A stretch of DNA of 18,369 nt from JBDRLU01 sp043812795 (GCA_043812795.1 JBDRLU010000046.1:1-18369); one strand, 5' to 3'; counted from the stretch's first letter, positions 1 through 7,521 are shown. Made by a program: numbers and translations. The notes: generated by a model from the letters alone, not told the origin.

Positions 1-141
1 CCGCTTGTAGATTCTACCCTCAATGACATTCTTCGACCATCCGCTGGTAACGGCGCCATAGTCCCCATTATTACGGCACTAACCCGGCATAAGCAATACC
101 TCGCCCCATCTCGCCCCATTAGCCGAATTCCGGTAGCGTAA
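1..141. other. Left-edge stretch, possible gene ends, unassigned
   Basis: Frame 1 of the plus strand is open from the first base to a TAA at 139-141 (46 codons, ending ...SRPISRIPVA). It could be the 3' end of a gene cut by the window edge, but I recognise no family in it. On the minus strand one frame is open from about position 78 to base 1 and reads GWSKNVIEGRIYKR, which faintly resembles the C-terminal part of ISL3-type transposases; an in-frame TAG lies just before it. Both are short enough to be chance. The two strands cannot both be coding over the same bases, so this is a note on what is visible and not a gene call. Confidence 0.15.
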
Positions 142-219
142 AAATAAGGGGAAGCATGTAGGTATAATTTAAGGTTGGGCTCTTTTCTAGAACCAGATGC
201 TATGCTATAATAATAATGG

Positions 220-249
220 TTGTAAACTCTAGTCTCGGTGTGCTATTAT
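220..249 (+). promoter_or_regulatory. Putative sigma70 promoter of the 5S rRNA gene
   Basis: TTGTAA (220-225), an 18-bp spacer and TATTAT (244-249) lie 36 bp upstream of the mature 5S end. An inverted repeat, CTCTAGT (227-233) and ACTAGAG (253-259), overlaps the spacer and the expected start point. It could be an operator or an rRNA-processing stem. Another TATAAT box stands further upstream at 206-211 with no good -35 element. Confidence 0.4.
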
Positions 250-285
250 CAAACTAGAGATTTATTAAAGGGGGATAGATTATAG

Positions 286-408
286 CCTCTTGGTGGTTTG
301 AGCGAGGTGGTACCACCCGTTCCCATCCCGAACACGGCAGTGAAACGCCTTAGCGCTGACGATACTGAGGGGGCAACTCCTTGTGGAAAATATGCCATCG
401 CCAGGAGG
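286..408 (+). rRNA. rrf: 5S ribosomal RNA
   Basis: This is the RNA of the large ribosomal subunit's central protuberance. The diagnostic core CCCGTTCCCATCCCGAACAC is present near the first third. The ends form helix I: CCTCTTGG at 286-293 pairs along its whole length, with one G-U pair, with CCAGGAGG at 401-408. These two complementary ends define the limits. At 123 nt it is slightly longer than the usual 115-120. No 23S sequence is recognisable in the 285 bases before it, so the gene looks transcribed alone from its own promoter. It is immediately followed by a T-rich tract. Confidence 0.93.
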
Positions 409-420
409 TTTTTCTTTTTC
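401..420 (+). terminator. Probable 5S transcript terminator (T tract)
   Basis: The 3' arm of 5S helix I runs directly into GGTTTTTCTTTTTC. A GC-rich helix followed by two T5 runs is terminator-like. No separate hairpin lies between the 5S end and the T tract, so the helix of the rRNA itself would have to serve as the stem. Confidence 0.4.
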
Positions 421-534
421 CCGATTTCCTGATAATCTCCTGCCTTACCGGGACGAGTGAAGAACCTGAGTGACCCTTCGTCCGCTCACAATCGCAGGGA
501 AGCTGCCACCAAAGGACGATTATCCCTTGCCTCT

Positions 535-563
535 TTGACGTTTACTGGCACTTGTCCTATAAT
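535..563 (+). promoter_or_regulatory. clpC promoter, sigma70-type
   Basis: TTGACG (535-540), exactly 17 bp, then a perfect TATAAT (558-563). Transcription would start near 570, giving a leader of about 50 nt before the ATG at 622. An inverted repeat GGACGA (451-456)/TCGTCC (478-483) lies upstream, between the 5S gene and this promoter, role unknown. I see no CIRCE element here. Confidence 0.75.
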
Positions 564-621
564 AAGACCATAGCCTGCTTTGACCTGATTCTCGCTTTTA
601 GAGCGACCTTGGGGGTACAAG

Positions 622-3105
622 ATGACAAGTCGATTTGAAAAGTTTTCTGAGAGAGCACGCCGGGTTCTGACCTTAGCTCAGGAAGAGGCCCAGAACCTTA
701 ATCATAATTACATTGGTACCGAGCATATTCTGCTTGGCTTGATTCGGGAAGAGGAAGGGGTGGCGGCCAAAGTCATGGTCAACCTGGGCATAAATCTGGG
801 CAAGGTGCGCTCTGCCGTCGAATTTATTATCGGGCGCGGTGAGAAGGCTACCAAAGGTGAAATCGGGCTAACCCCCAGGGCTAAGCGGGTCATTGAGTTG
901 GCTATCGACGAAGCCCGTCGTCTCGGGCATACCCACATCGGCACCGAGCACCTTCTCCTCGGGCTATTACACGAGGGGGAGGGAGTGGCTGCCGGCGTTC
1001 TGGACAGTTTTGGCGTTACTCTCGACCAGACCCGCACCGAAGTCCTCCGTGTTCTGAGTCAGGGCGGCCCATCACCGCGGGCGAAACCGGTCCATACCGG
1101 CAGCCGTACCCCCGTTCTTGACCAGTTGAGTGTCGACCTGACCGAGGCTTACCGCAAAGGTAAGCTCGACCCGGTGATCGGGCGTGAGAAAGAAATTGAG
1201 CGTGTCATCCAGATACTGAGTCGCCGGACGAAAAATAATCCGGCCCTTATCGGCGAACCGGGCGTCGGCAAGACAGCTATTGTCGAAGGTCTGGCCGGAC
1301 GCATCGCCATCGGTGACGTCCCGGAAACACTCGAGGGAAAACGGATTATCAGCCTGGATATGGCGGCGGTGGTCGCCGGGACAAAGTATCGCGGCGAATT
1401 CGAGGAGCGCCTGAAGAAAATCGTCGATGAGCTGAGAGGCTCGACCAATTGCGTTCTGTTTATCGATGAATTCCACACTATTGTTGGCGCGGGGGCGGCC
1501 GAAGGCGCCGTCGATGCGGCCAGTATTCTCAAACCCTATCTCGCCCGTGGTGAGCTACAGTGCATCGGCGCGACCACGCTGGACGACTTCCGCAAACATA
1601 TCGAACGGGATGCCGCTCTGGAACGGCGCTTTCAGCCGGTACTGGTGGAAGAACCCAGTATCGAGCAGACTCTGGAAATTTTACGTGGCATCAAGCACCG
1701 CTATGAGGAACACCACAAGCTGGATATTAGCGACGATGCAGTCCGTGCCGCAGCCACACTGGCGTCCCGCTATATACCCGACCGCTTTTTGCCGGACAAA
1801 GCTATCGACCTCATCGATGAAGCCTCCTCGAGGGTCAGGATAAAACACCGGACGCTGCCGATTACCCTGAAAGAAGCGAAACAGCTCCACGAGAGCGTCC
1901 GCAAGGATAAGGAAGCAGCCCTGGCCAGCCAGCAGTATGATTATGCTGCCGAGCTACGCCAGCGTGAGCTTCAGATGGAAGAAAAGACCAGGAAACTCGA
2001 AGAAGAGTGGCATGCCGGACTGGAACACGAGAAACCGGTGGTAACGGAAGAAGATATTGCCCAGGTGGTGAGCATGTGGACGGGTATTCCCGTTGTCCAG
2101 TTAGCCGAAAAGGAGACCGAGCGGTTGCTTCATATGGAAGAAGCTCTGCACGAGCGTATCGTCGGCCAGGAAGAAGCCGTGGATACTATCGCCCGGGCGG
2201 TGCGGCGAGCCCGTGCCGGACTTAAAGACCCGAGGCATCCCATGGGCGTCTTTATCTTCCTTGGCCCGACCGGCGTCGGTAAGACCGAACTGGTGAAAGC
2301 TCTGGCCGAATTCATGTTCGGCAATGAGGATGCTCTCATCCGACTGGACATGTCTGAATTTATGGAAAAACACACCGTTTCCCGGTTAGTCGGAGCGCCG
2401 CCTGGCTACATTGGCTATGATGAAGGCGGACAACTGACCGAAGCGGTACGGCGGAAATCCTATTCCTGCATCCTCCTCGATGAAATTGAAAAGGCTCATC
2501 CTGACGTCTTTAACATACTGCTCCAGATATTCGATGATGGCCATCTGACTGATGCCAAGGGTCGCCGGGTCGATTTCCGTAATAGCATCATTGTCATGAC
2601 CAGCAATATCGGTGCCGAACTTATCCGCAAAGGCTCGACCCTCGGCTTTGTCTCGTATGGTGATGATGCTAAAGCACAGGAAATGACCTATGAGCGAATG
2701 AAGGATAAGCTGCTGGCCGAAGTAAAGAAATCCTTCCGTCCCGAATTTCTCAACCGTATTGATAGCGTAGTGGTCTTCCATTCGCTGAGTAAAGAGCACA
2801 TCCGGCAGATAGTTGACCTGATGCTTGGTTTCGTCGGTAAGCAGCTTCTCGAGAAAGGGGTCAAGTTATCCGTCACCGATGCTGCCAAAGATTTTCTGGG
2901 AGTGAAAGGCTACGATGAAGTCTTCGGTGCCCGACCATTGCGCCGGGTCATTCAGACGACGCTGGAAGATAAACTGGCTGACTATCTGCTCCGTGGCACA
3001 ATCCGTGCTGGCGAGACGGCGATAGTTGACCTGGAAGGGGAAGAAATTGTTGTCCATCCCGCCCCAGTGGAAGCAGTTACGGGAGGCGATAAACCAATAG
3101 CTTGA
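622..3105 (+). CDS. clpC: ATP-dependent Clp protease ATPase subunit ClpC
   Basis: Hsp100 unfoldase that threads substrates into the ClpP peptidase in the cytoplasm. At 827 residues it has the usual ClpC length. Two Clp-N repeats cover about residues 1-147. NBD1 has Walker A GEPGVGKT (211-218) and Walker B VLFIDE (278-283). The middle region contains a UVR-like coiled segment (about 427-462), which separates ClpC from ClpA and ClpB. NBD2 has Walker A GPTGVGKT (548-555) and Walker B CILLDE (616-621). An LGF tripeptide near 674-676 is placed like the loop that docks ClpC onto ClpP. The ATG follows GGGGG at 611-615. No mcsA, mcsB or ctsR lies beside it, unlike the Firmicutes arrangement, so control by CtsR/McsB is not suggested here. 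It appears monocistronic. Confidence 0.97.
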   Translation: MTSRFEKFSERARRVLTLAQEEAQNLNHNYIGTEHILLGLIREEEGVAAKVMVNLGINLGKVRSAVEFIIGRGEKATKGEIGLTPRAKRVIELAIDEARRLGHTHIGTEHLLLGLLHEGEGVAAGVLDSFGVTLDQTRTEVLRVLSQGGPSPRAKPVHTGSRTPVLDQLSVDLTEAYRKGKLDPVIGREKEIERVIQILSRRTKNNPALIGEPGVGKTAIVEGLAGRIAIGDVPETLEGKRIISLDMAAVVAGTKYRGEFEERLKKIVDELRGSTNCVLFIDEFHTIVGAGAAEGAVDAASILKPYLARGELQCIGATTLDDFRKHIERDAALERRFQPVLVEEPSIEQTLEILRGIKHRYEEHHKLDISDDAVRAAATLASRYIPDRFLPDKAIDLIDEASSRVRIKHRTLPITLKEAKQLHESVRKDKEAALASQQYDYAAELRQRELQMEEKTRKLEEEWHAGLEHEKPVVTEEDIAQVVSMWTGIPVVQLAEKETERLLHMEEALHERIVGQEEAVDTIARAVRRARAGLKDPRHPMGVFIFLGPTGVGKTELVKALAEFMFGNEDALIRLDMSEFMEKHTVSRLVGAPPGYIGYDEGGQLTEAVRRKSYSCILLDEIEKAHPDVFNILLQIFDDGHLTDAKGRRVDFRNSIIVMTSNIGAELIRKGSTLGFVSYGDDAKAQEMTYERMKDKLLAEVKKSFRPEFLNRIDSVVVFHSLSKEHIRQIVDLMLGFVGKQLLEKGVKLSVTDAAKDFLGVKGYDEVFGARPLRRVIQTTLEDKLADYLLRGTIRAGETAIVDLEGEEIVVHPAPVEAVTGGDKPIA

Positions 3106-3130
3106 CGGGAAAGTAATAGAGAGGTATGAT
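3102..3130 (+). promoter_or_regulatory. Putative decarboxylase operon promoter overlapping the clpC stop
   Basis: TTGACG (3102-3107), a 17-bp spacer and TATGAT (3125-3130) match the sigma70 consensus at 10 of 12 bases. The -35 box includes the clpC TGA. The predicted start, near 3137, falls inside the palindrome at 3129-3160, so this would be a repressible or hairpin-capped transcript feeding the biotin carrier gene at 3210. Confidence 0.5.
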
Positions 3131-3160
3131 AGGGCGGATGTCTTAAGACATCCGCCCTAT
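3129..3160. terminator. Perfect 32-bp palindrome: clpC terminator or operator
   Basis: The sequence is fully self-complementary around its centre at 3144/3145. Arms of 14 bp (ATAGGGCGGATGTC and its complement) flank TTAA. As RNA it forms a very stable hairpin after clpC, but only TTT and not a long U tract follows. It also overlaps the -10 box and start point of the promoter at 3102-3130, so an operator role is equally possible. Confidence 0.6.
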
Positions 3161-3209
3161 TTACGTATGGAAAAGTCGCAGGTGAATCATCCGCGGAAAG
3201 GAGATTAAA

Positions 3210-3431
3210 TTGGCCCAAGAAGTTGTTGAAGTCCCCATTACCGGTACTATTATCAGCATTGCGGTGAAAAAGGGAGATGCCATCAAAGAAGGAGACACCA
3301 TCTGTACGCTCGAATCCATGAAGATGGAGAATCCGTTGCTGGCTGCAGTGAGTGGGACGATTGCCGAAATCAAAGTCTCCGCAGGACAGGTAGTTAAGAC
3401 CGGCGACGTCGTAGCTATTATTGAATATTAG
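3210..3431 (+). CDS. Biotin carrier protein (biotinyl domain), decarboxylase subunit
   Basis: A 73-residue stand-alone biotinyl/lipoyl domain. The motif ESMKMEN places the biotin-accepting lysine at K38, between the two halves of the beta barrel; the flanking Met residues mark it as biotin and not lipoate type. It starts with TTG at 3210 behind a clear GGAAAGGAG (3195-3203). It lacks the long Pro/Ala linker of acetyl-CoA carboxylase AccB and is as short as the free biotin carriers (MmdC/gamma type) of methylmalonyl-CoA decarboxylases. The next two genes encode membrane subunits of the same enzyme class, so it probably shuttles the carboxyl group from a carboxyltransferase to the beta subunit. 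It could also serve a propionyl- or acetyl-CoA carboxylase encoded elsewhere. Confidence 0.9.
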   Translation: MAQEVVEVPITGTIISIAVKKGDAIKEGDTICTLESMKMENPLLAAVSGTIAEIKVSAGQVVKTGDVVAIIEY

Positions 3432-3544
3432 CCAACCGAATCATCTATAGTCCTGTCACAGCACCACTTAACCGGAATCTGGCTCTTGCCGTAAGAGCGG
3501 TAACGCTGGTTATTTGTGGCCCTACTTCATTTTAGGAGGTGACC

Positions 3545-3682
3545 TTGGACTTAGCGTTTGGTCTAACCATGATGATAGCCGGGATGGGAGTTACCCTCCT
3601 TACCCTGTATATCCTGACCCTAGTCATCAGATTACTCATTAAGCTCTACCCCGCCGAAGAAGAGCCGGGGAAAAAGGGCTAG
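3545..3682 (+). CDS. OadG-like small membrane subunit of Na+ decarboxylase
   Basis: A 45-residue protein starting at TTG (3545) behind AGGAGGT (3534-3540). It has one membrane segment at about residues 4-32 (FGLTMMIAGMGVTLLTLYIL...) and then a short charged tail, LYPAEEEPGKKG. The segment with its GMG turn is typical of the OadG/MmdD family, which anchors the carboxyltransferase and helps assemble the decarboxylase. The family is usually 60-110 residues, so the tail here is very short and lacks the Pro-rich linker and metal-binding end of the longer oxaloacetate decarboxylase gamma chains. It stops 12 bp before the beta subunit ATG. The gap from the biotin carrier (3432-3544) holds two adjacent small hairpins, at 3482-3498 and 3496-3507, which share bases and cannot form together. 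Confidence 0.8.
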   Translation: MDLAFGLTMMIAGMGVTLLTLYILTLVIRLLIKLYPAEEEPGKKG

Positions 3683-3694
3683 GCGGGACTTTCG

Positions 3695-4840
3695 ATGGAT
3701 TTAAATGTAGTCCTGTCTAGTCTGGTGGCCGGTTTTTCCCATCTTACCTGGCAGAGTTCTGTTCTTATCTTACTCGGCAGTGTCCTCCTTTATCTGGGCA
3801 TTGTCAGGGGCTTTGAGCCGCTACTTCTTATCCCCATCGGCTTTGGGGTAATCCTGGGCAATCTGCCGCTGGCGGCCATGGCCGCCAGCGATGAGGGTGG
3901 CGTGATTAATACCATCTATAAAGCGGGCATCCTCACCGAGTTGTTTCCCTGCCTGCTCTTTATCGGACTCGGAGCGATGCTTGATTTTGGCCCGATGCTA
4001 GCCAATCCGTCAGTGCTTATCTTCGGTGCCGCCGGCAACTTCGGTATTTTCCTCACCCTGTTTCTGGCTCTAGCCCTGGGATTTAGCCGCGCTGAGTCTG
4101 CCTCTATCGCTGTTATTGGTGCCATGGACGGTCCGACCGCCATTTACGTTACCACTAAATACGCCCAGCACTTGCTCCCCGCCGTATCCATCGCCGCTTA
4201 TTCTTATATGTCCCTGGTGCCGATTATTCAGCCGCCGATAATGAGGTTACTCACCACCAAGAAAGAACGCGCCGTGGTGATGTCCTATGGACAAAAGACA
4301 GTCTCGAAACGGGTGAAAATACTGTTCCCCGTGGTGGGTGGCTTAATCACTATGTTGATTGCGCCGATGGGTGCTCCTTTGATGGGCATGCTGATGCTGG
4401 GGAATTTGATGAAAGAGTCAGGCGTCGTTGGGCGTCTGGCTGATGTCGCTTCGGGTGCCCTCGTCAATGTCGTTACCCTCCTGCTCGGCCTGTCAATCGG
4501 TGCGTCCATGCTCGGCGGCGACTTCCTGCGCTTAGAGACTATCCTTGTTTTCCTGCTGGGGCTGTTAGCTATTTCACTGGACACGATCGCGGGTGTTACG
4601 CTCGGGAAAATAATGTACGTCGTTACTAAGGGCAAAATTAATCCGTTGATTGGTGCGGCTGGTACCTCCGCCTTCCCGATGTCATCCCGTGTCGTTCAGA
4701 AAGAAGGTCAGAAGGCTAACCCGAAGAGTTTCCTCCTTTGGCATGCCATCGGGGCTAATACCGGCGGCCAGATTGGTTCAGTCATGGCCGCCTCGGTAAT
4801 GATGGCTATTCTGGCCGGGCTGGGTATCATGCCATCCTAG
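3695..4840 (+). CDS. Na+-translocating decarboxylase beta subunit (OadB/MmdB family)
   Basis: A 381-residue polytopic membrane protein that decarboxylates the carboxybiotin carrier and pumps Na+ out of the cell. Hydrophobic segments fill most of its length. Family landmarks are visible: SIAVIGAMDGPTAIY (137-151) with the essential membrane aspartate at D145, GNLMKESGVV (236-245) in the second conserved membrane region, and the C-terminal WHAIGANTGGQIGSVMAA (349-366). Length fits the family (about 375-430). Sequence alone does not tell oxaloacetate from methylmalonyl-, glutaconyl- or malonate-type enzymes, because this subunit is shared. The carboxyltransferase alpha subunit is not in the window. 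The gene forms an operon with the biotin carrier and gamma-type gene upstream, and ends at a strong terminator. Confidence 0.94.
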   Translation: MDLNVVLSSLVAGFSHLTWQSSVLILLGSVLLYLGIVRGFEPLLLIPIGFGVILGNLPLAAMAASDEGGVINTIYKAGILTELFPCLLFIGLGAMLDFGPMLANPSVLIFGAAGNFGIFLTLFLALALGFSRAESASIAVIGAMDGPTAIYVTTKYAQHLLPAVSIAAYSYMSLVPIIQPPIMRLLTTKKERAVVMSYGQKTVSKRVKILFPVVGGLITMLIAPMGAPLMGMLMLGNLMKESGVVGRLADVASGALVNVVTLLLGLSIGASMLGGDFLRLETILVFLLGLLAISLDTIAGVTLGKIMYVVTKGKINPLIGAAGTSAFPMSSRVVQKEGQKANPKSFLLWHAIGANTGGQIGSVMAASVMMAILAGLGIMPS

Positions 4841-4864
4841 TGAAATAACCGCTCGTTCCGGCGT

Positions 4865-4895
4865 AAAAGAGGGGGCAAAGCCCCCTCTTTTGTTT
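4865..4895. terminator. Bidirectional rho-independent terminator
   Basis: AAAAGAGGGGGC (4865-4876), loop AAAG, then its complement ending in TTTTGTTTT. The A run on the left serves as a T tract for the minus strand. It separates the converging decarboxylase operon and the minus-strand operon ending at 4899. Confidence 0.92.
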
Positions 4896-4898
4896 TCC

Positions 4899-5336
4899 CT
4901 ATGCCACGATGTCCCGGTATTCCGGGCATATTCCCAGTGAGGTAACCGCCGTCAAGATGGTTGATTGCAGTTTGTTCCCGTTTCCTGAAAAAAAGAGGTG
5001 GCTCGGACAATGGCAGTCGCTCACACCGAAACCGGGCACAGAGCCAAGCTGCGCCTGGAGAGCATGAGCAATAGCGCATTCGGATCGCTGTCCTGTTTCA
5101 CAAAGAATGGCACCGGTGAGATACGCTCTCTCTAACAGATAATCGATGTGCCAGTGCCGCTTCTTATCTTTGCGGAAATGGCGCCGCACACGGGCTTCGA
5201 GGCCACCCATGGCCGACCCCACATAAGCATAGTAGCCACGACGGAAGTGTATTAGCTGTCGTGTGCCAATATTGATAGTCGCCGGTTCCGCAAGTCTCAT
5301 CAGGAGGATATAGCTACCTACTTTAGACAATGGCAT
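4899..5336 (-). CDS. GIY-YIG/DUF123 family protein
   Basis: 145 residues. The GIY-YIG core appears as GYYAYVGSAMGGLEARVRRH (34-53), the usual divergent form in DUF123 proteins, followed by the conserved RHWHIDYLL (60-68) and the C-terminal GFGVSDCHCPSHLFF (102-116). DUF123 is related to GIY-YIG nucleases and is sometimes fused to endonuclease III; its biochemical role is not established, so a DNA-repair function is only inference. About 25 residues after HLFF go beyond the part I recognise. The ATG (5336) is only 3 bp from the stop of the phosphatase gene upstream and has no good ribosome site, so translation is probably coupled. Confidence 0.88.
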   Translation of the reverse strand: MPLSKVGSYILLMRLAEPATINIGTRQLIHFRRGYYAYVGSAMGGLEARVRRHFRKDKKRHWHIDYLLERAYLTGAILCETGQRSECAIAHALQAQLGSVPGFGVSDCHCPSHLFFSGNGNKLQSTILTAVTSLGICPEYRDIVA

Positions 5337-5339
5337 CGT

Positions 5340-5972
5340 TCAGAAATCAGCCAGTTTGGCGGCCCGTAGCGATTGCAGAAAGCAGGTGTTATTATGTTCG
5401 ACCAGGACAAAACGATTGTTGTCATAAGTAAATGTGGTCAGGCCGCAGTTATCCTGTCTGACATTCCAGAAATGGGAGTTATTCAGCCCGAGGAGGGCAC
5501 ATATCAGGACTTTGTTCACAGCACGGTGGGAGACTAAAACAACCGTGCCTGTATGTTGAGCGATGATTTTTCTTATGAGCGTCATCGTCCTCTTTCGGAC
5601 GTTACTCAAGCTCTCTCCGCCTGGAATGATAACGCGCTGGGGACGGGTGGCCCATTCTTGAAACGCGGCCGGATAACGTTCTTTCACGACTTCGATATGT
5701 AAGCCCTGCCATTCGCCGAAACTGAAGTCGATAAGCCCGGGAGCGGCTTTGACTTCAAGATGGTGAGGTTGAGCAATCAGTTCGGCGGTCTTAAAGGCAC
5801 GTTGTAGCGGGCTGGAGTAAATTGCCTCGATATTAATATCGGTCAGGTATCCGGAGAGCAGACTGGCTTGCCTCAGCCCGATCTCATTCAGTCCGATGTC
5901 AATACGGCCACGGAATACTTCGCCGACATTCCATTCCGTTTCGCCGTGTCGGGTGAGCATAATCGTCGTCAT
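5340..5972 (-). CDS. Histidine phosphatase family protein (phosphoglycerate mutase-like)
   Basis: A 210-residue cytoplasmic enzyme of the branch that uses a phosphohistidine intermediate. The catalytic LTRHGETEWN motif is at 6-15 (R8, H9). R58 in SSPLQRA, E87 in FGEWQG and H149 in LVSHRAV complete the active site. The length and FGEWQG motif fit the small cofactor-independent phosphatases such as PhoE, GpmB-like proteins and CobC. True dPGM mutases are longer (about 230-250 residues). The substrate cannot be read from sequence, and no cobalamin genes are nearby to argue for CobC. A short AAGGT precedes the ATG. It lies 23 bp downstream of the acyl-CoA synthetase-like gene in the same operon. 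Confidence 0.9.
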   Translation of the reverse strand: MTTIMLTRHGETEWNVGEVFRGRIDIGLNEIGLRQASLLSGYLTDINIEAIYSSPLQRAFKTAELIAQPHHLEVKAAPGLIDFSFGEWQGLHIEVVKERYPAAFQEWATRPQRVIIPGGESLSNVRKRTMTLIRKIIAQHTGTVVLVSHRAVNKVLICALLGLNNSHFWNVRQDNCGLTTFTYDNNRFVLVEHNNTCFLQSLRAAKLADF

Positions 5973-5995
5973 CTGCTGAATTACCTTACGTCAGG

Positions 5996-7435
5996 CTATC
6001 GGTTTTCTTCTTCATGAAATTTATAGTAGCCGATGAGCTTGACCGTCGCTTTGGCCGCTGTATCGATTGTCGGATAGACAGCGATACCAGCCTGCATCAG
6101 CTTCTGGCGGGCCTCGATGACAGCGCTGATGGCCTCAAGCTGCTCACCGGCGTAGAGCACCGCTACAATCGGCTTGGTCAAGGACGGGAACACCTTGACC
6201 AGAGATTCAGCCGCCTCGATTACCTGCTTTCGCATATCGGCACCGGAGAGACCGGCGCCATAGACATCGACGGCAATGTGAGTAAGAATGAAGTCTATCT
6301 CGGTGTCAGCGTCCACAATCTTGAGCCCGGTGGCGTAAAAATCACCAGTTCCGGCGATACCACGGGCGCTTTCGACCGGGTTACGGGCACCGGCACCGGC
6401 TTCAGGAATAATCTCTTCCAGTTTCCGACGGGTCTCGGGGTGGAAGGGGGGTACTTTCAGACCGGCTAGCTCACAGGTATCGGTCGCAATAACACCGATG
6501 CCACCACCCCGCCCCACGATACCCACCCGCCGACCTTTAAGGTGCGGTAGGTACGATAGAGCGATAATTATGTCAGCCATCTCCTCAACGCTATCAGCTT
6601 GAATAACCCCGCTTTGCTTGAAGAAAGCATCCCAGACCGATTTCGAACCGGCGAGAGAAGCGGTGTGCGAGGCGGCCGCGCCGGCACCACCTTCGGTTAG
6701 CCCGGCTTTCATGATGATAACCGGTTTCGACTGCAAACACTTATTTACTGCCTTCAGATAGCGCGGGCCATCCTTGATGCCTTCAACATAACAGGCAATA
6801 ATTTTGGTCACATCATCATCGGCCAGATACTCCAGCAATTCGGGGGCATCAAGGTCGATGGCATTTCCATAGCTGAGTACTTTGCTGAAACGGATGCCTC
6901 TCTCGTTGCCGAGGCGGACAAAACGGCCCGCGCCGGCACCGGTCTGTGAGACAAAAGCGACACTGCCCGGCTCTTTCGAGAAAGCGGCGTTGAAGGTTAC
7001 GCCGGCCGCCGGATGGTACATGCCCATACAATTAGGACCGATAACACGTACGCCGCCGGCTTTGGCAATGGCCGCGACTCGTGCCTCCATCTTCCTGGCA
7101 TCTTCCTTACCGGTTTCGCTGAAGCCAGCGGTAAAAAGGTGAACGGCCTTCACCCCTTTCGCCACGCAGTCTTCCAGAATTTGGGGGGCTAACCTTGCCG
7201 GGATATTGAAAATGACGTAGTCCACCGGACCGGGAACGTCTCTAACCGAAGGGTATGCTTTCAACCCATTAATTTCAGTAGCTTTGGGGTTAATCGGATA
7301 AAGCTGGCCTTTATAGCCAAACTTCAGCAGGCGGGCAACCCAGCCGGTCTCTTGCTCAGTGGTGGAAGCACCAACAACGGCTATCGATTTTGGATAAAAG
7401 ATTTCGTCCAGTGAATGCAGTTTTGCTACAGCCAC
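5996..7435 (-). CDS. Acyl-CoA synthetase (NDP-forming) alpha subunit-like, CoA-binding protein
   Basis: 479 residues, beginning at GTG (7435) behind GGAGGAG. The order is a Rossmann CoA-binding domain (SIAVVGAS at 17-24, IGPNCMGMYHP at 132-142) and then two succinyl-CoA ligase-like domains. H257 in ASHTASLAGS is the phosphohistidine expected in ADP-forming acetyl-CoA synthetases, which make ATP from acyl-CoA, ADP and phosphate. The length matches the alpha subunit alone; the ATP-grasp beta subunit, often fused or adjacent, is absent from this window. It could pair with a beta subunit elsewhere or have an unrelated acyl-CoA role, so the reaction is inferred. It heads the minus-strand operon with the phosphatase and DUF123 genes. 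Confidence 0.88.
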   Translation of the reverse strand: MAVAKLHSLDEIFYPKSIAVVGASTTEQETGWVARLLKFGYKGQLYPINPKATEINGLKAYPSVRDVPGPVDYVIFNIPARLAPQILEDCVAKGVKAVHLFTAGFSETGKEDARKMEARVAAIAKAGGVRVIGPNCMGMYHPAAGVTFNAAFSKEPGSVAFVSQTGAGAGRFVRLGNERGIRFSKVLSYGNAIDLDAPELLEYLADDDVTKIIACYVEGIKDGPRYLKAVNKCLQSKPVIIMKAGLTEGGAGAAASHTASLAGSKSVWDAFFKQSGVIQADSVEEMADIIIALSYLPHLKGRRVGIVGRGGGIGVIATDTCELAGLKVPPFHPETRRKLEEIIPEAGAGARNPVESARGIAGTGDFYATGLKIVDADTEIDFILTHIAVDVYGAGLSGADMRKQVIEAAESLVKVFPSLTKPIVAVLYAGEQLEAISAVIEARQKLMQAGIAVYPTIDTAAKATVKLIGYYKFHEEENR

Positions 7436-7474
7436 AATTTTTCTCCTCCGTCAGTAGCAGTGAATATCCAGTCC

Positions 7475-7503
7475 ATATTAGATAAGTACGGTATTGGTGT
7501 CAA
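7475..7503 (-). promoter_or_regulatory. Promoter of the minus-strand acyl-CoA synthetase operon
   Basis: Read on the minus strand: TTGACA (7503-7498), 17 bp, TAATAT (7480-7475). The start would be near 7468, about 33 nt before the GTG. The -35 box lies 19 bp from the inverted repeat at 7522-7549. Confidence 0.65.
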
Positions 7504-7521
7504 TATATGCATGGTGTGCGC

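Noticed and set aside
409..621. Heat-shock CIRCE element or T-box before clpC
   Set aside because: The CIRCE arms are absent. A small inverted repeat is present but upstream of the promoter, and no T-box core is clear.
2386..2799. 137-codon minus-strand frame, and similar frames within clpC
   Set aside because: Shadow frames of a well-defined ClpC gene with no recognisable domains.
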